From Lachnospiraceae bacterium (GTDB taxonomy: Bacteria > Bacillota > Clostridia > Lachnospirales > Lachnospiraceae): a stretch of DNA of 64,000 nucleotides. The stretch is taken from positions 1-64,000 of the forward strand of contig JAFSGE010000042.1 in assembly GCA_017434885.1 (NCBI GenBank). Reading direction: 5' to 3'. A program made the position numbers and the translations under genes. Below, in pieces: positions 16,468 through 25,491 of this stretch. The first letter of the stretch is position 1; every line of letters starts with the position of its first letter. The notes below the pieces were generated by a model, which did no database searches, had not been told where the DNA came from, and saw nothing but the letters and a program-made list of their open reading frames with translations.

Positions 16468-17238
16468 ATGAAAAAATTATTATTAATTGGCAAATTTAAC
16501 AAAACTTATGAACATTTACATTATTATTTGAGAGGATATTTTGATACCCGGATTTCTGTACCCAATCAGGAAATTGTAAGAGGAATTATGGGGATTGTAA
16601 ATCCTGATGTGATAGTCATCAGTATGGCAGATATGAACAGGGAGAGTATAGGAGTATTTGATGAAATCTATCAGTACTATTCTAAGATACCTGTTGTATG
16701 CATCGGTTCTAAGAATGAACAGATGCATTTTGAGGAATATATGTACAGGAGTCAGTTTACTATGCTGACCAGACCACTGGAAAATGAAAGCGTGTTGACT
16801 GTAATTTGTGATAAATTGCATCTAAAGTATGACCCTGAAAATAAGACAGTGGATGGGCAGGGAAAATTGTTAAAAAGTGTTATGCTGGTGGATGATAATG
16901 CTTTTCAGATTAAGGTGCTCAGCTCCATATTAGAGGAACGTTATGATGTGCGGCTTGCAACATCAGGACGTGATGCGCTGGAATTGATTAAGGACAGAAA
17001 ACCGGATTTGATTTTTTTGGATTATGAGATGCCTGAATATGACGGCAGGCAGACACTGCAGATGATAAGGGAATCTGAGGAAGGAAAAGATATTCCGGTG
17101 GTTTACCTGACAAGCGTCAGAGACAAAGAGCATATTGATGCGGTGCTTGATTTAGAACCGGCAGGTTATCTGTTAAAACCGGCAAATGCAGAAAAAATTT
17201 ATGCAGTTACAGATAAAATTTTGGAACATAAAGGATAA
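16468..17238 (+). CDS. Response regulator with two receiver-like domains and no output domain
   Basis: The 256-residue protein has a degenerate receiver-like N-terminal half (residues 3-120) with no clear acceptor Asp, then a canonical receiver with VMLVDDN, IFLDYEMPEYDG and the Lys of YLLKPAN. No DNA-binding, cyclase or effector domain follows. It probably acts by protein contact, for instance on the hydrogenase-chemotaxis protein encoded next. It follows the hybrid kinase by 10 nt. Confidence 0.8.
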   Translation: MKKLLLIGKFNKTYEHLHYYLRGYFDTRISVPNQEIVRGIMGIVNPDVIVISMADMNRESIGVFDEIYQYYSKIPVVCIGSKNEQMHFEEYMYRSQFTMLTRPLENESVLTVICDKLHLKYDPENKTVDGQGKLLKSVMLVDDNAFQIKVLSSILEERYDVRLATSGRDALELIKDRKPDLIFLDYEMPEYDGRQTLQMIRESEEGKDIPVVYLTSVRDKEHIDAVLDLEPAGYLLKPANAEKIYAVTDKILEHKG

Positions 17239-17284
17239 AAAATAGGGGAACAATAAAAAGTTTAGCGTAAAACGGGGTGGAATC

Positions 17285-19213
17285 ATGAGCCAAAAAAGTA
17301 CAAACACGTTGGTTTATACCAACGAAAAGTGTCAAGGGTGTAATCGATGCATTTCAGTATGTCCGGTGCTGACTGCAAACTATTCAATACCTTGCGGTGA
17401 TGGACAGAGAATTGCGGTTCACAGTGAAAATTGTATCAGCTGTGGTGCTTGTTTTGATGCCTGTGAGCATCATGCAAGAAGCTTTTTTGATGACACGGAG
17501 CAATTTTTTGAAGATCTTGGCAGAGGAGAAAGAATCTCGGTTATTCTGGCGCCTGCATTTGAAGCAAATTACCCGGAGCAATATGGGAAAGTACTTGGCG
17601 GCCTTAAGAGACTTGGAGTAAATCATATTATCAGTGTCAGCTTTGGGGCGGATATTACTACATGGGCTTATATTAACTATATTACAAAGCATAATTTCAC
17701 AGGCGGTATTTCACAGCCATGCCCGGCAATTGTTAATTACATAGAACGATATGAACCTACGTTGATAAAAAAATTGGTACCGATACACAGCCCCATGATG
17801 TGCACGGCCATTTATGCAAAGAAATATATGCATATTTCTGATAAGTTGGCATTTATCAGTCCTTGTATTGCAAAGAAGGCGGAGATTACCGATCCCAATA
17901 CCAACGGATATGTATCATATAATTTAACGTTTGAACATTTAATGAATTATGTCAGAAAGCACAACGTCATTGGTGAGAACACTAAGGATGAAGTGGCGTA
18001 CGGCTTGGGTTCCATATATCCGATGCCCGGCGGTCTGAAAGAAAATGTTTACTGGTTTTGTGGTGAAGATGTATTTGTGCGCCAGGTAGAGGGCGAAAAA
18101 CGTGCATACGAATTCTTGAAAGACTATAAGAAACGTGTGGACAGAAACGATAGACAGCCTTTTATGGTGGATATTTTGAACTGTGACAGAGGGTGTCTTT
18201 ACGGAACAGGCATTGAAGAAGAGAAAAGTCATTCGGAAGATAATTACTATAATATAGAGAAAATTAAGGCGCGAAGCAAAAAGAAACGCATTTTTCATCC
18301 TTTTTCAAGGATGATGTCACCGAAAATGCGCCTGTGGTTTTTGAATCGCAAGTTTTCCAAGCTGAATATCGAGGACTTCATGCGCAAGTATACGGATAAA
18401 TCATCTATGGTTTCCTTAAGGCAACCGTATCCGCTTGAACTTGATGCGATATTTAAGCAAATGGGAAAAATGAGCAAGGAAGAACAAAGCATTAACTGTG
18501 GTGCATGCGGATATAGCAACTGTACGGAAATGGCATCCGCTATTTTTAATAACTGTAATACACCCGGCAATTGTATTCATTATATTAAAAATGCAGTACA
18601 GCAATTTTCAAAGCAGCTTGAAGAGCAGAATGACAAAATTTTAAGTAAAAATGAAGAGATAGCACATTTCATTGCAGAGGATTTTGAGGCATTGAATTCT
18701 TCTATTGAGGGAATGGTTCAGGGCAATGCAGTAAATGCAGAAGAAAGTGGAGCTATCAGCGCTGCAATGATAAAAATTTCAGAGTTTTGTAAAATTTTGG
18801 AACAGTCTTTTGACGGAATTCAGGGACTTTTACAGAAACTTGAAAAGAACAATTTAGACATTTCAAAAGTTGCCAGTCAGACTACGCTACTTTCTTTTAA
18901 TGCGGCCGTAGAGGCAACTCACAGCGGAGAGGCCGGCAAGGGGTTTGCGGTAGTAGCAGATGAAGTGAAGGCGCTTGCAGATTCCAGCCGTGAAATTTCT
19001 GAGCAGAGTGACTTGAACCGCGCAGAGATTGTGAAAGCGATTCAGGAACTCATGAAAGAGACAGAAGAACTGACACTTTCTATTACAGATATCAATGACA
19101 GACTTACCAATTTAGCAGCCAGTACACAGGAGGTTTTGGCAGAAGCGGATGTGGTAAAGGGCATTTCCGATACTGTGAAGGGAAGATTGGAAGTGCTGAA
19201 TCATAAGGGATAG
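17285..19213 (+). CDS. Sensory [FeFe]-hydrogenase-like protein fused to a chemotaxis signalling domain
   Basis: The 642-residue soluble protein begins with two [4Fe-4S] ferredoxin clusters (Cys16,19,22,26 and Cys50,53,56,60). The H-cluster domain follows with variant motifs: SQPCP in place of [13 protein letters not shown] in place of MPC, and NCDRGC, so the four ligand Cys are kept but the proton-relay Cys is Pro. [10 protein letters not shown] iron-sulfur motif begins near residue 405. The C-terminal part from about 455 is a methyl-accepting chemotaxis signalling domain with tip [17 protein letters not shown]. There is no membrane segment. Such proteins probably sense hydrogen or redox state rather than turn over hydrogen quickly. 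It sits after a kinase-regulator pair. Confidence 0.85.
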   Translation: MSQKSTNTLVYTNEKCQGCNRCISVCPVLTANYSIPCGDGQRIAVHSENCISCGACFDACEHHARSFFDDTEQFFEDLGRGERISVILAPAFEANYPEQYGKVLGGLKRLGVNHIISVSFGADITTWAYINYITKHNFTGGISQPCPAIVNYIERYEPTLIKKLVPIHSPMMCTAIYAKKYMHISDKLAFISPCIAKKAEITDPNTNGYVSYNLTFEHLMNYVRKHNVIGENTKDEVAYGLGSIYPMPGGLKENVYWFCGEDVFVRQVEGEKRAYEFLKDYKKRVDRNDRQPFMVDILNCDRGCLYGTGIEEEKSHSEDNYYNIEKIKARSKKKRIFHPFSRMMSPKMRLWFLNRKFSKLNIEDFMRKYTDKSSMVSLRQPYPLELDAIFKQMGKMSKEEQSINCGACGYSNCTEMASAIFNNCNTPGNCIHYIKNAVQQFSKQLEEQNDKILSKNEEIAHFIAEDFEALNSSIEGMVQGNAVNAEESGAISAAMIKISEFCKILEQSFDGIQGLLQKLEKNNLDISKVASQTTLLSFNAAVEATHSGEAGKGFAVVADEVKALADSSREISEQSDLNRAEIVKAIQELMKETEELTLSITDINDRLTNLAASTQEVLAEADVVKGISDTVKGRLEVLNHKG

Positions 19214-19218
19214 TATAG

Positions 19219-19255
19219 ACGCACCCGATAAGGATTTGTCGGGTGCGTGTTTTGC
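19219..19255 (+). terminator. Intrinsic terminator
   Basis: ACGCACCCGATA (19219-19230) pairs with TGTCGGGTGCGT (19237-19248) apart from a wobble, with a 6-nt loop, and is followed by GTTTTG. It ends the kinase-regulator-hydrogenase transcript and shows that the next gene cannot start at the GTG at 19243. Confidence 0.8.
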
Positions 19256-19329
19256 TTCAAAGAATTTCGGCGAAAAGAAATCTTTATGATTGTAAGATAA
19301 GAGTGAATGAAAAGGAAATATATAAAGCT

Positions 19330-19860
19330 ATGGGAGAAATCAGATTAATTAAACCGGCAATAGAATATGATGATGATATCATGATGTTTCGGAAAGAAAT
19401 TCTTGAAACAAACGGACCGGATTCCTTTGCGGGATGTTATTCTTTGAAATTGTGCGAGACAGCAGATAAGTGGGTAGAGAGATGCGTGGCAATGGAAAAT
19501 ATAGAAACCTGTCCTGAAAATTTTGTGACATCCACGACTTATATGGCAGTCCGTACTTCTGATAACAGAGTGGTCGGAATTATTGAGCTACGTCACCATA
19601 TTAATCATCCCATTTTGGGGACATGGGGAGGTCATATCGGCTATTCCGTTCGTCCGTCAGAAAGAGGAAATGGCTATGCCAAAGAAATGCTGCGATTGTG
19701 CTTGCAAAGGTGCAAGGAACGGAGTATGGATAAGGTGATGGTGACCTGTAGCACGGAGAATGCAGCGAGTGAGAAAACGATTCTTGCAAACGGCGGTATA
19801 TTTGAAAAAACAGTACCGGGAGACGGGGAAGTTATGAAACGGTACTGGATTACTTTGTAA
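19330..19860 (+). CDS. GNAT-family N-acetyltransferase
   Basis: The 176-residue protein has MAVRTSDNRVVGIIELRHHIN (beta strands), the CoA-binding loop VRPSERGNGYAKEML (RGNGYA), and the C-terminal strand NAASEKTILANGGIFE. This resembles the RimJ/RimL-like group. The ATG at 19330 is chosen because the terminator at 19219-19255 covers any earlier start; AAGGA lies about 11 nt upstream. The substrate is unknown. Confidence 0.8.
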   Translation: MGEIRLIKPAIEYDDDIMMFRKEILETNGPDSFAGCYSLKLCETADKWVERCVAMENIETCPENFVTSTTYMAVRTSDNRVVGIIELRHHINHPILGTWGGHIGYSVRPSERGNGYAKEMLRLCLQRCKERSMDKVMVTCSTENAASEKTILANGGIFEKTVPGDGEVMKRYWITL

Positions 19861-19894
19861 AAGCTGATAAATTCAGTCAGATTAGGGGAGATTC

Positions 19895-21259
19895 ATGAGA
19901 AAATTTTTGACGGCAAAAGCTGTTATGATAAAAAAGTATATGGATGACTGGGACAACCCAAAGAAAGAGTCTGTGATTTTTGCAATAATTATGATAAGCA
20001 GTCTGTTGCTCAGATTCTTTTATATTTGTTATACGTCTGTTTATGACATGCAACATGACGTAGGAACTCCTCATGAAATGGACGGACACTTGGGTTATAT
20101 TGCATATCTGATGAGTGCGCATCATTTACCGGATTTCGATGTGAGAGAGGCATTTCAATTTTGGCATCCTCCGGTACATCACGCAGTCAGCGCTTTATTT
20201 TTAAGTATGGTATGGAAGCTGATACCGGCCCGGCAGGGAAATTATGAGGCGTTGCAGCTTCTGCCGCTTGTATATGTAACGATATGCATATGGCTGGTGT
20301 GGAAACTGCTTAAGCTTTGGGATTATAACGGGAAAAGTGCTATTTTCCCATTTTTTTTGATTGCCTTTAATCCTACATTCATTATCATGTCGGGAAGTGT
20401 AAACAATGATCCGCTTTGCTTTATGTTTATGTTTCTGGCAATGTATTTTGCAGTTTTATGGTACAGAATGCCGAGTTATCATCTGATTATGGCATGTGCG
20501 CTTTCTATCGGATTTGGAATGTCAACGAAGGGAACGGCGGCAATCATTGCATTCCCGGTAGGTGCTCTGTTTCTGCTAAAATGGATAAAAGAAAAAAAGA
20601 AAGTTTTTTGGCAACTGGCACTTTTTGCGGTACTTGTTTTTCCTTTGGGGTTTTGGTGGTATATTCGCAATTACTTATTATATGGAGTACCTGTGAATTA
20701 TATTTATTATACAGGAGCAGATACTATCGGGTATTTAGGCTATATGCCGGCGTGGAAGCGGGCGTTGGACTTTGATATTCACCATTTTACTTTTGAAAAT
20801 ATATATTTGCAGTTTGAAGGACGATATACGGATACAAACCCTATTATCGGATTGTTAAAAACTACAGTATTTGGTCAGTGGAGATATAACTATAATTTGT
20901 ATATTAAGGCTTTGGCTTATGTACTTTTCTTTATATGGGTTGCGCTTGTTGTTGTGTCGTTATGTGCCGTGTGGAGCTTTGTAAAAAAGAGAAAAGAATA
21001 TCTTGCTGAGAGCATCAGCATTGTTATTTTGTTTGCAGTGCAGTTTGCAAGTTATTATCACTTCTGCATTACCTATCCCTTTGTATGGACGATGGATATC
21101 CGCTATGCGGTACCGATTTTGTTGTGCCAGTGTTTGTTTGCAGCAGAATATATCAGAGAAAAGAAGCGATTTAAGTACGGGACAATATGCTTATGCAGTT
21201 TGTTTGCAATAATAGCAGTGATGTGTTTTGTGTTGCTGTCGTTTACAAGGTTTGCATAA
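19895..21259 (+). CDS. GT-C-type membrane glycosyltransferase (GT39/ArnT-like)
   Basis: The 454-residue protein has about ten transmembrane segments and the acidic first loop typical of GT-C enzymes, in DVGTPHEMDGHLGYIAYL, which would bind a lipid-phosphate sugar donor. The NPTFIIMSGSVNNDPL segment is also characteristic of this superfamily. It probably transfers a sugar or acts on cell-envelope glycans from a polyprenyl-linked donor. The gene starts in a GGGGAG context and is followed by an exporter gene 26 nt on. Confidence 0.7.
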   Translation: MRKFLTAKAVMIKKYMDDWDNPKKESVIFAIIMISSLLLRFFYICYTSVYDMQHDVGTPHEMDGHLGYIAYLMSAHHLPDFDVREAFQFWHPPVHHAVSALFLSMVWKLIPARQGNYEALQLLPLVYVTICIWLVWKLLKLWDYNGKSAIFPFFLIAFNPTFIIMSGSVNNDPLCFMFMFLAMYFAVLWYRMPSYHLIMACALSIGFGMSTKGTAAIIAFPVGALFLLKWIKEKKKVFWQLALFAVLVFPLGFWWYIRNYLLYGVPVNYIYYTGADTIGYLGYMPAWKRALDFDIHHFTFENIYLQFEGRYTDTNPIIGLLKTTVFGQWRYNYNLYIKALAYVLFFIWVALVVVSLCAVWSFVKKRKEYLAESISIVILFAVQFASYYHFCITYPFVWTMDIRYAVPILLCQCLFAAEYIREKKRFKYGTICLCSLFAIIAVMCFVLLSFTRFA

Positions 21260-21285
21260 GAAACAAGTGATTGAGAGGAAGAAAA

Positions 21286-22668
21286 ATGGAAGGTAAAAGT
21301 AAGGAACAATCGGCGCAGTACATTAAAATGACGCAGACTCCGATTCCGAAGTTGGTGCTTATGCTGGGACTGCCTACCACAATCAGTATGCTGGTGACCA
21401 ATATCTACAATGTGGCAGATACCTATTTTGTCAGTCAGCTTGGAACCAGTGCCAGCGGTGCTGTGGGAATCATATTTGGACTTATGTCTATTATACAGGC
21501 TTTCGGATTTATGTTAGGCCAGGGGTCGGGAAGTATTCTTTCCAGAAGCTTAGGAGCTAAGGATGTGGAAAAGGCTTCGCGAATTGCATCAAAAGCTTTT
21601 TTTACGGCACTTACCGCGGGGGCAGGGATTACAGTAATCGGACTTTTACTTCTTGACCCGCTGATGAGACTGTTGGGGAGCACGGATACTATTTTGCCGT
21701 ATGCAAGAACTTATGCAACGTACATATTACTTGCGGCACCGTTTATGACGGCAAGCTTTACCATGAATAATATTATCCGCTATGAAGGAAGAGCAGCTTA
21801 CGCAATGATAGGACTTATGACAGGTGGTTTGCTGAATATTTTCGGTGACTGGTTTTTGATGGAGATATGTCACTTGGGAATCAGAGGAGCAGGAATTTCT
21901 ACGGCGGTTTCCCAATGTATCAGCTTTAGTATTTTGTTGTTTATGTTTTTATCGGGGCGGACACAGTGCAGGCTGTCCCTTCGCAGATGCAGGGAGGCTA
22001 TGGAAGAAAAAGAACTTATGGCAATTTCCAAGACCGGCTTTCCCAGTATGGTTCGACAGGGACTGTCCAGTATTTCTACCATGTTGCTTAATTCCCGGGC
22101 AGCAGTGTACGGGGATGCGGCGGTTGCAGCTATGTCGATTGTGGGAAGAATCTGTTTTTTTGCCTTTGCAGTGGGTCTTGGAATTGGACAGGGCTTCCAG
22201 CCGGTATCGGCATACAATTACGGGGCAAAAAAGTACGCCCGTGTGAGACAGGCGTTTTTCTTTACGGTAATTGTAGGAGAAGTATTGCTCAGTATCATGG
22301 TTGCTTTGGGACTTATTTTTTCTAAGGAAATTATCGGTATTTTCAGGGATGACGCAGATGTAATTTCTATTGCAACTGTGGCTTTGCGGGCACAGCTTTG
22401 TACATTAATTCTGTTACCGATGACTTCCTGTACCAATATGTTGTTTCAGAGTGTGGGCAGAAATAAGGAAGCTACAATATTGGCATCGCTTCGTAACGGA
22501 CTTGCATTTATGCCGGCATTGCTAATTTTGTCAACCATACTGGGGCTTACGGGAATCCAGATATCCCAATCGGTTGCAGATATTGTAACATGTGCGGTAT
22601 CGGTCTGCTTTGCAATTAAATTTATAAAGGCGCTTCCGGCGCAGGATGAACAGGGAGAATTGACATGA
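21286..22668 (+). CDS. MATE-family efflux transporter
   Basis: The 460-residue protein has twelve predicted membrane segments in two related halves, with the MATE signature PTTISMLVTNIYNVADTYFVSQLG at the N-terminus and GIGQGFQPVSAYNYGAKKY at the start of the second half. MATE proteins expel cationic compounds in exchange for sodium or protons. ATG 21286 lies after GAGGAAG; a TTG five codons earlier is less likely. It overlaps the GH26 gene by four bases (ATGA), so they are cotranslated. Confidence 0.85.
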   Translation: MEGKSKEQSAQYIKMTQTPIPKLVLMLGLPTTISMLVTNIYNVADTYFVSQLGTSASGAVGIIFGLMSIIQAFGFMLGQGSGSILSRSLGAKDVEKASRIASKAFFTALTAGAGITVIGLLLLDPLMRLLGSTDTILPYARTYATYILLAAPFMTASFTMNNIIRYEGRAAYAMIGLMTGGLLNIFGDWFLMEICHLGIRGAGISTAVSQCISFSILLFMFLSGRTQCRLSLRRCREAMEEKELMAISKTGFPSMVRQGLSSISTMLLNSRAAVYGDAAVAAMSIVGRICFFAFAVGLGIGQGFQPVSAYNYGAKKYARVRQAFFFTVIVGEVLLSIMVALGLIFSKEIIGIFRDDADVISIATVALRAQLCTLILLPMTSCTNMLFQSVGRNKEATILASLRNGLAFMPALLILSTILGLTGIQISQSVADIVTCAVSVCFAIKFIKALPAQDEQGELT

Positions 22669-23624
22669 TAACAACACCTTGCGATAAAAAGGCGATTCCC
22701 GAAGTTACCCGGGTATTGGAATATTTAAGCTCTGTAGAAGGAAAAAACATATTAACAGGGCAGCATACCCAGTCTATGGGGATGGAGGAGACAAATTACA
22801 TAGAAAAAATAACAGGTAAATTACCGGCTGTTTGCGGGTTTGAACTGTTGGCATATTCACCCAATATTAATTGGGAAGATGCGGATGAGGCGTGCCTTTC
22901 TGAAGTGCGGGAAGCAACAGGTACCTTGGAAAAGGCTTATGAATGGGCTGAAAGAAAGGGGCTGCTTACATTTACATGGCATTGGTTTTCTCCTCTTGGC
23001 GGCAGAGATAAATCTTTTTACACTGAAAATACCGATTTTGACGGATGTAAGGCTTTGCAGGAGGGGACAGAGGAATATCTGGCGATGTGTCATGACCTGG
23101 ACGTGATGGCAGAATTATTGCGTGGCTTTCAGGAGAAACAGATTCCCGTTTTGTGGCGTCCTTTCCATGAGGCAGAAGGCGCATGGTTCTGGTGGGGTGC
23201 AAAAGGACCTGAGACTGCAAAGGCGTTGTACCGCTTTATGTTCCGATACTTTACGGAGAAAAAGGGGATTCACAATCTGATTTGGGTGTGGAATTCTCCT
23301 TTGAAAGAGGGTTATGTAGGGGATGAATATTGTGACATTATATCAAGGGATATTTATCCGCCGGCCCATGCCCACAGTGATTTTGCAGACTACTGGAAAG
23401 AATTAAGGCAGATTACAGATACACAAAAAGGAGCAGCACTGGGAGAAGTGGGAATTATTCCCGAACCGGACGTTCTCTCGGAGAGTCATATTCCCTGGCT
23501 ATGGTATATGACCTGGAGTCATGATTTCTGTCTTACCGATAAATTTAATGACAAAGAAATGTTATGTAAACTGTATAAACATCCGGTGGCAGTGACACTG
23601 GACAGATTGCCGGTACTCTATTAA
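22665..23624 (+). CDS. GH26-family beta-mannanase-like glycoside hydrolase
   Basis: The 319-residue protein shows the GH26 barrel: LTGQHTQSM near the start, WRPFHEAEGAWFWWG with acid/base Glu169, WVWNSP, and LGEVG with nucleophile Glu261. GH26 enzymes cleave beta-1,4-mannans or mixed-linkage glycans with retention. There is no signal peptide, so it is cytoplasmic and would act on imported oligosaccharides. The start overlaps the MATE stop. Confidence 0.85.
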   Translation: MITTPCDKKAIPEVTRVLEYLSSVEGKNILTGQHTQSMGMEETNYIEKITGKLPAVCGFELLAYSPNINWEDADEACLSEVREATGTLEKAYEWAERKGLLTFTWHWFSPLGGRDKSFYTENTDFDGCKALQEGTEEYLAMCHDLDVMAELLRGFQEKQIPVLWRPFHEAEGAWFWWGAKGPETAKALYRFMFRYFTEKKGIHNLIWVWNSPLKEGYVGDEYCDIISRDIYPPAHAHSDFADYWKELRQITDTQKGAALGEVGIIPEPDVLSESHIPWLWYMTWSHDFCLTDKFNDKEMLCKLYKHPVAVTLDRLPVLY

Positions 23625-23661
23625 AGTGTTAACGAGAATTAGGAACAGAGAAAGGAAAACT

Positions 23662-24309
23662 ATGAAATCAAGAAGAATTTTAATGTCACTTTCAGGAGTA
23701 ATTATTTGTGCCATCAGCGTAGGAATTTTTAAGATAGCGGCACTCGGCGTAGACCCGTTTCAGTCCTTGATGAGCGGACTTGACCAGCTGATTCCCATTC
23801 CCTTCGGAACACTATATGTGATTGTGAATCTGCTTCTTTTAACATTCAGTATTGTGGTGGACAGGCATAACATCGGAATTGCCACATTTATTAATTTGTT
23901 TTTGCTTGGCTATATTACCCAGTTTACCTATGATTTCCTGCAGACAGTAATTGTAAATCCATCTATGGTGGTGCGGATTTTGTGTCTGCTTGTGGGAATT
24001 GTGATTATTTGTTTTGGTTCTGCTCTTTACATGACGGCGGATCTGGGTGTTTCCACTTATGATGCGGTGGCGATTGTACTGTCAGGTAAATGGAAACTGG
24101 CAAAGTTCCAGTATTGCAGAATCGGAACGGATTTGGTGTGTGTAGTGGCAGGAACCATCATCTTTTTAATCGGAGGAGGAACTGTTTCTCAGATTCCTAC
24201 CATTGTAGGTGTAGGCACCATTATTACGGCATTCTTTATGGGACCTTTGATTGAATATTTTAATGTGAAAGTTGCAAGACCTCTTTTGGCAGGCAGGGAG
24301 GAAAAATGA
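23662..24309 (+). CDS. YczE/YitT-like integral membrane protein
   Basis: The 215-residue protein has about five membrane segments and the ALGVDPFQSLMSGL and DLGVSTYDAV repeats typical of the YczE/YyaS group. Function in the family is not established. ATG 23662 follows AAAGGAAAA at good spacing. It overlaps the esterase gene by four bases (ATGA). Confidence 0.75.
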   Translation: MKSRRILMSLSGVIICAISVGIFKIAALGVDPFQSLMSGLDQLIPIPFGTLYVIVNLLLLTFSIVVDRHNIGIATFINLFLLGYITQFTYDFLQTVIVNPSMVVRILCLLVGIVIICFGSALYMTADLGVSTYDAVAIVLSGKWKLAKFQYCRIGTDLVCVVAGTIIFLIGGGTVSQIPTIVGVGTIITAFFMGPLIEYFNVKVARPLLAGREEK

Positions 24310-25424
24310 TAACGATCCATGCTATGGGAGATTCTCTTGTAACGGCTTACGGAGAAGATGAAAATAATTTTATCGGCGGATGGGGTGACCATCTGCAAAG
24401 CTTCTTTTGTGAAGAAAAAGTAAAAGTAAATGTGTATGCACAAGGTGGCAGAAGTAGCCGTAGCTTCTTGAATGAGGGAAGATTTGTGGATACCGGAATC
24501 TTTACAGTAAATGAGTTTCCTTACAATATGGGACCGGTGTGCAACCGGATAAAACCCGGTGATTATGTATTGATGCAGTTTTGCCATAATGATGATAACA
24601 GTAAGGATAAGCTGACGTATATTGACCGGATGACACCTTTAGGAGAGCCCGATGCGGAGGGGAGATATCCCACAGTGGTTCCGACAGAGGAGATGAAGGT
24701 AAGCACGGCTTCTTTTCCTGAGGAATATCCCCAAGTACTGATTGATGATGGCGCCACACAGAAAGAAATTGAGGAAAACCGCAAGAAGTATGAAGAGATT
24801 CTTCCTGCTTACGGGGATACTTATTACCCTTATGCCTGTGGAGCCACATATAAAGGATATCTGAAATTTTATATTGATAAAGTAAGGGAATTGGGAGCAA
24901 TTCCGGTTCTGATTACAGCGCCTGCCAGACAATATTTTGAAGGCGGAAAAATTGTTGCAGTGCCGGGACATCACGGAAACAAAGATGCTTTCGGAGATTT
25001 CCCTTATGTCAGGGCAGTGCGTCAGCTTGGCGTGGAAGAAAATGTTGCGGTAGCCGATTTATTCCGAAGAAGCTGTGAACTGCTGGAGATGCTTGGCAGT
25101 GAGGATGCGCAGAGCCTTCACAGTATCAAAGACGAGAACGGGCTTACCATCGGGGAAGCCAGATATGACCGTCCGAGAAGATGGATTGATGAGTATGACA
25201 GATGTTGGCGGGAGCAACTTTTTTCTGATGTGGATAACACTCACCAAAATCGGTTTGGCTCGTATTTATATGCGGCTGCATTGACCGATTGCCTGTATGA
25301 ACAGATACCGGAACTGAAAGCGTATGTGCTTGCAGAAAGCAAAAAAGTAATGAGTTGTCCGGAGCGCATAAAAGGAAGAGTGCCGGAGATAGAGGCAATG
25401 ATAAAGAGAATCCGTGTGAGATAA
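24306..25424 (+). CDS. SGNH-hydrolase, rhamnogalacturonan acetylesterase-like
   Basis: The 372-residue protein has the SGNH blocks: Ser10 in MGDSL, Gly in AQGGRSSRS, Asn-Asp in QFCHNDDNS, and Asp and His in DNTHQNRFG near the end. Similarity is to the GDSL-like carbohydrate esterases (CE12 type) that remove acetyl groups from pectin-like glycans. It lacks a signal peptide. A C-terminal extension of about 70 residues follows the catalytic blocks. Together with GH26 and GH88 nearby, it suggests deacetylation of imported oligosaccharides. Confidence 0.8.
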   Translation: MITIHAMGDSLVTAYGEDENNFIGGWGDHLQSFFCEEKVKVNVYAQGGRSSRSFLNEGRFVDTGIFTVNEFPYNMGPVCNRIKPGDYVLMQFCHNDDNSKDKLTYIDRMTPLGEPDAEGRYPTVVPTEEMKVSTASFPEEYPQVLIDDGATQKEIEENRKKYEEILPAYGDTYYPYACGATYKGYLKFYIDKVRELGAIPVLITAPARQYFEGGKIVAVPGHHGNKDAFGDFPYVRAVRQLGVEENVAVADLFRRSCELLEMLGSEDAQSLHSIKDENGLTIGEARYDRPRRWIDEYDRCWREQLFSDVDNTHQNRFGSYLYAAALTDCLYEQIPELKAYVLAESKKVMSCPERIKGRVPEIEAMIKRIRVR

Positions 25425-25462
25425 AAAACAGCCCATTTGCCGGGAAACGGCAGATGGGCTGT
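25422..25462 (-). terminator. Intrinsic terminator, best oriented for the minus-strand kinase gene
   Basis: Arms 25428-25442 and 25448-25462 pair nearly perfectly around a 5-nt loop. On the minus strand the hairpin is followed by a T tract (from the A run at 25423-25428), so it terminates the gene ending at 25492. On the plus strand it may also stop transcription of the SGNH gene, though the T tract there is poor. Confidence 0.75.
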
Positions 25463-25491
25463 CAGTGTATAAATGCTTAATTAATTAAAAA

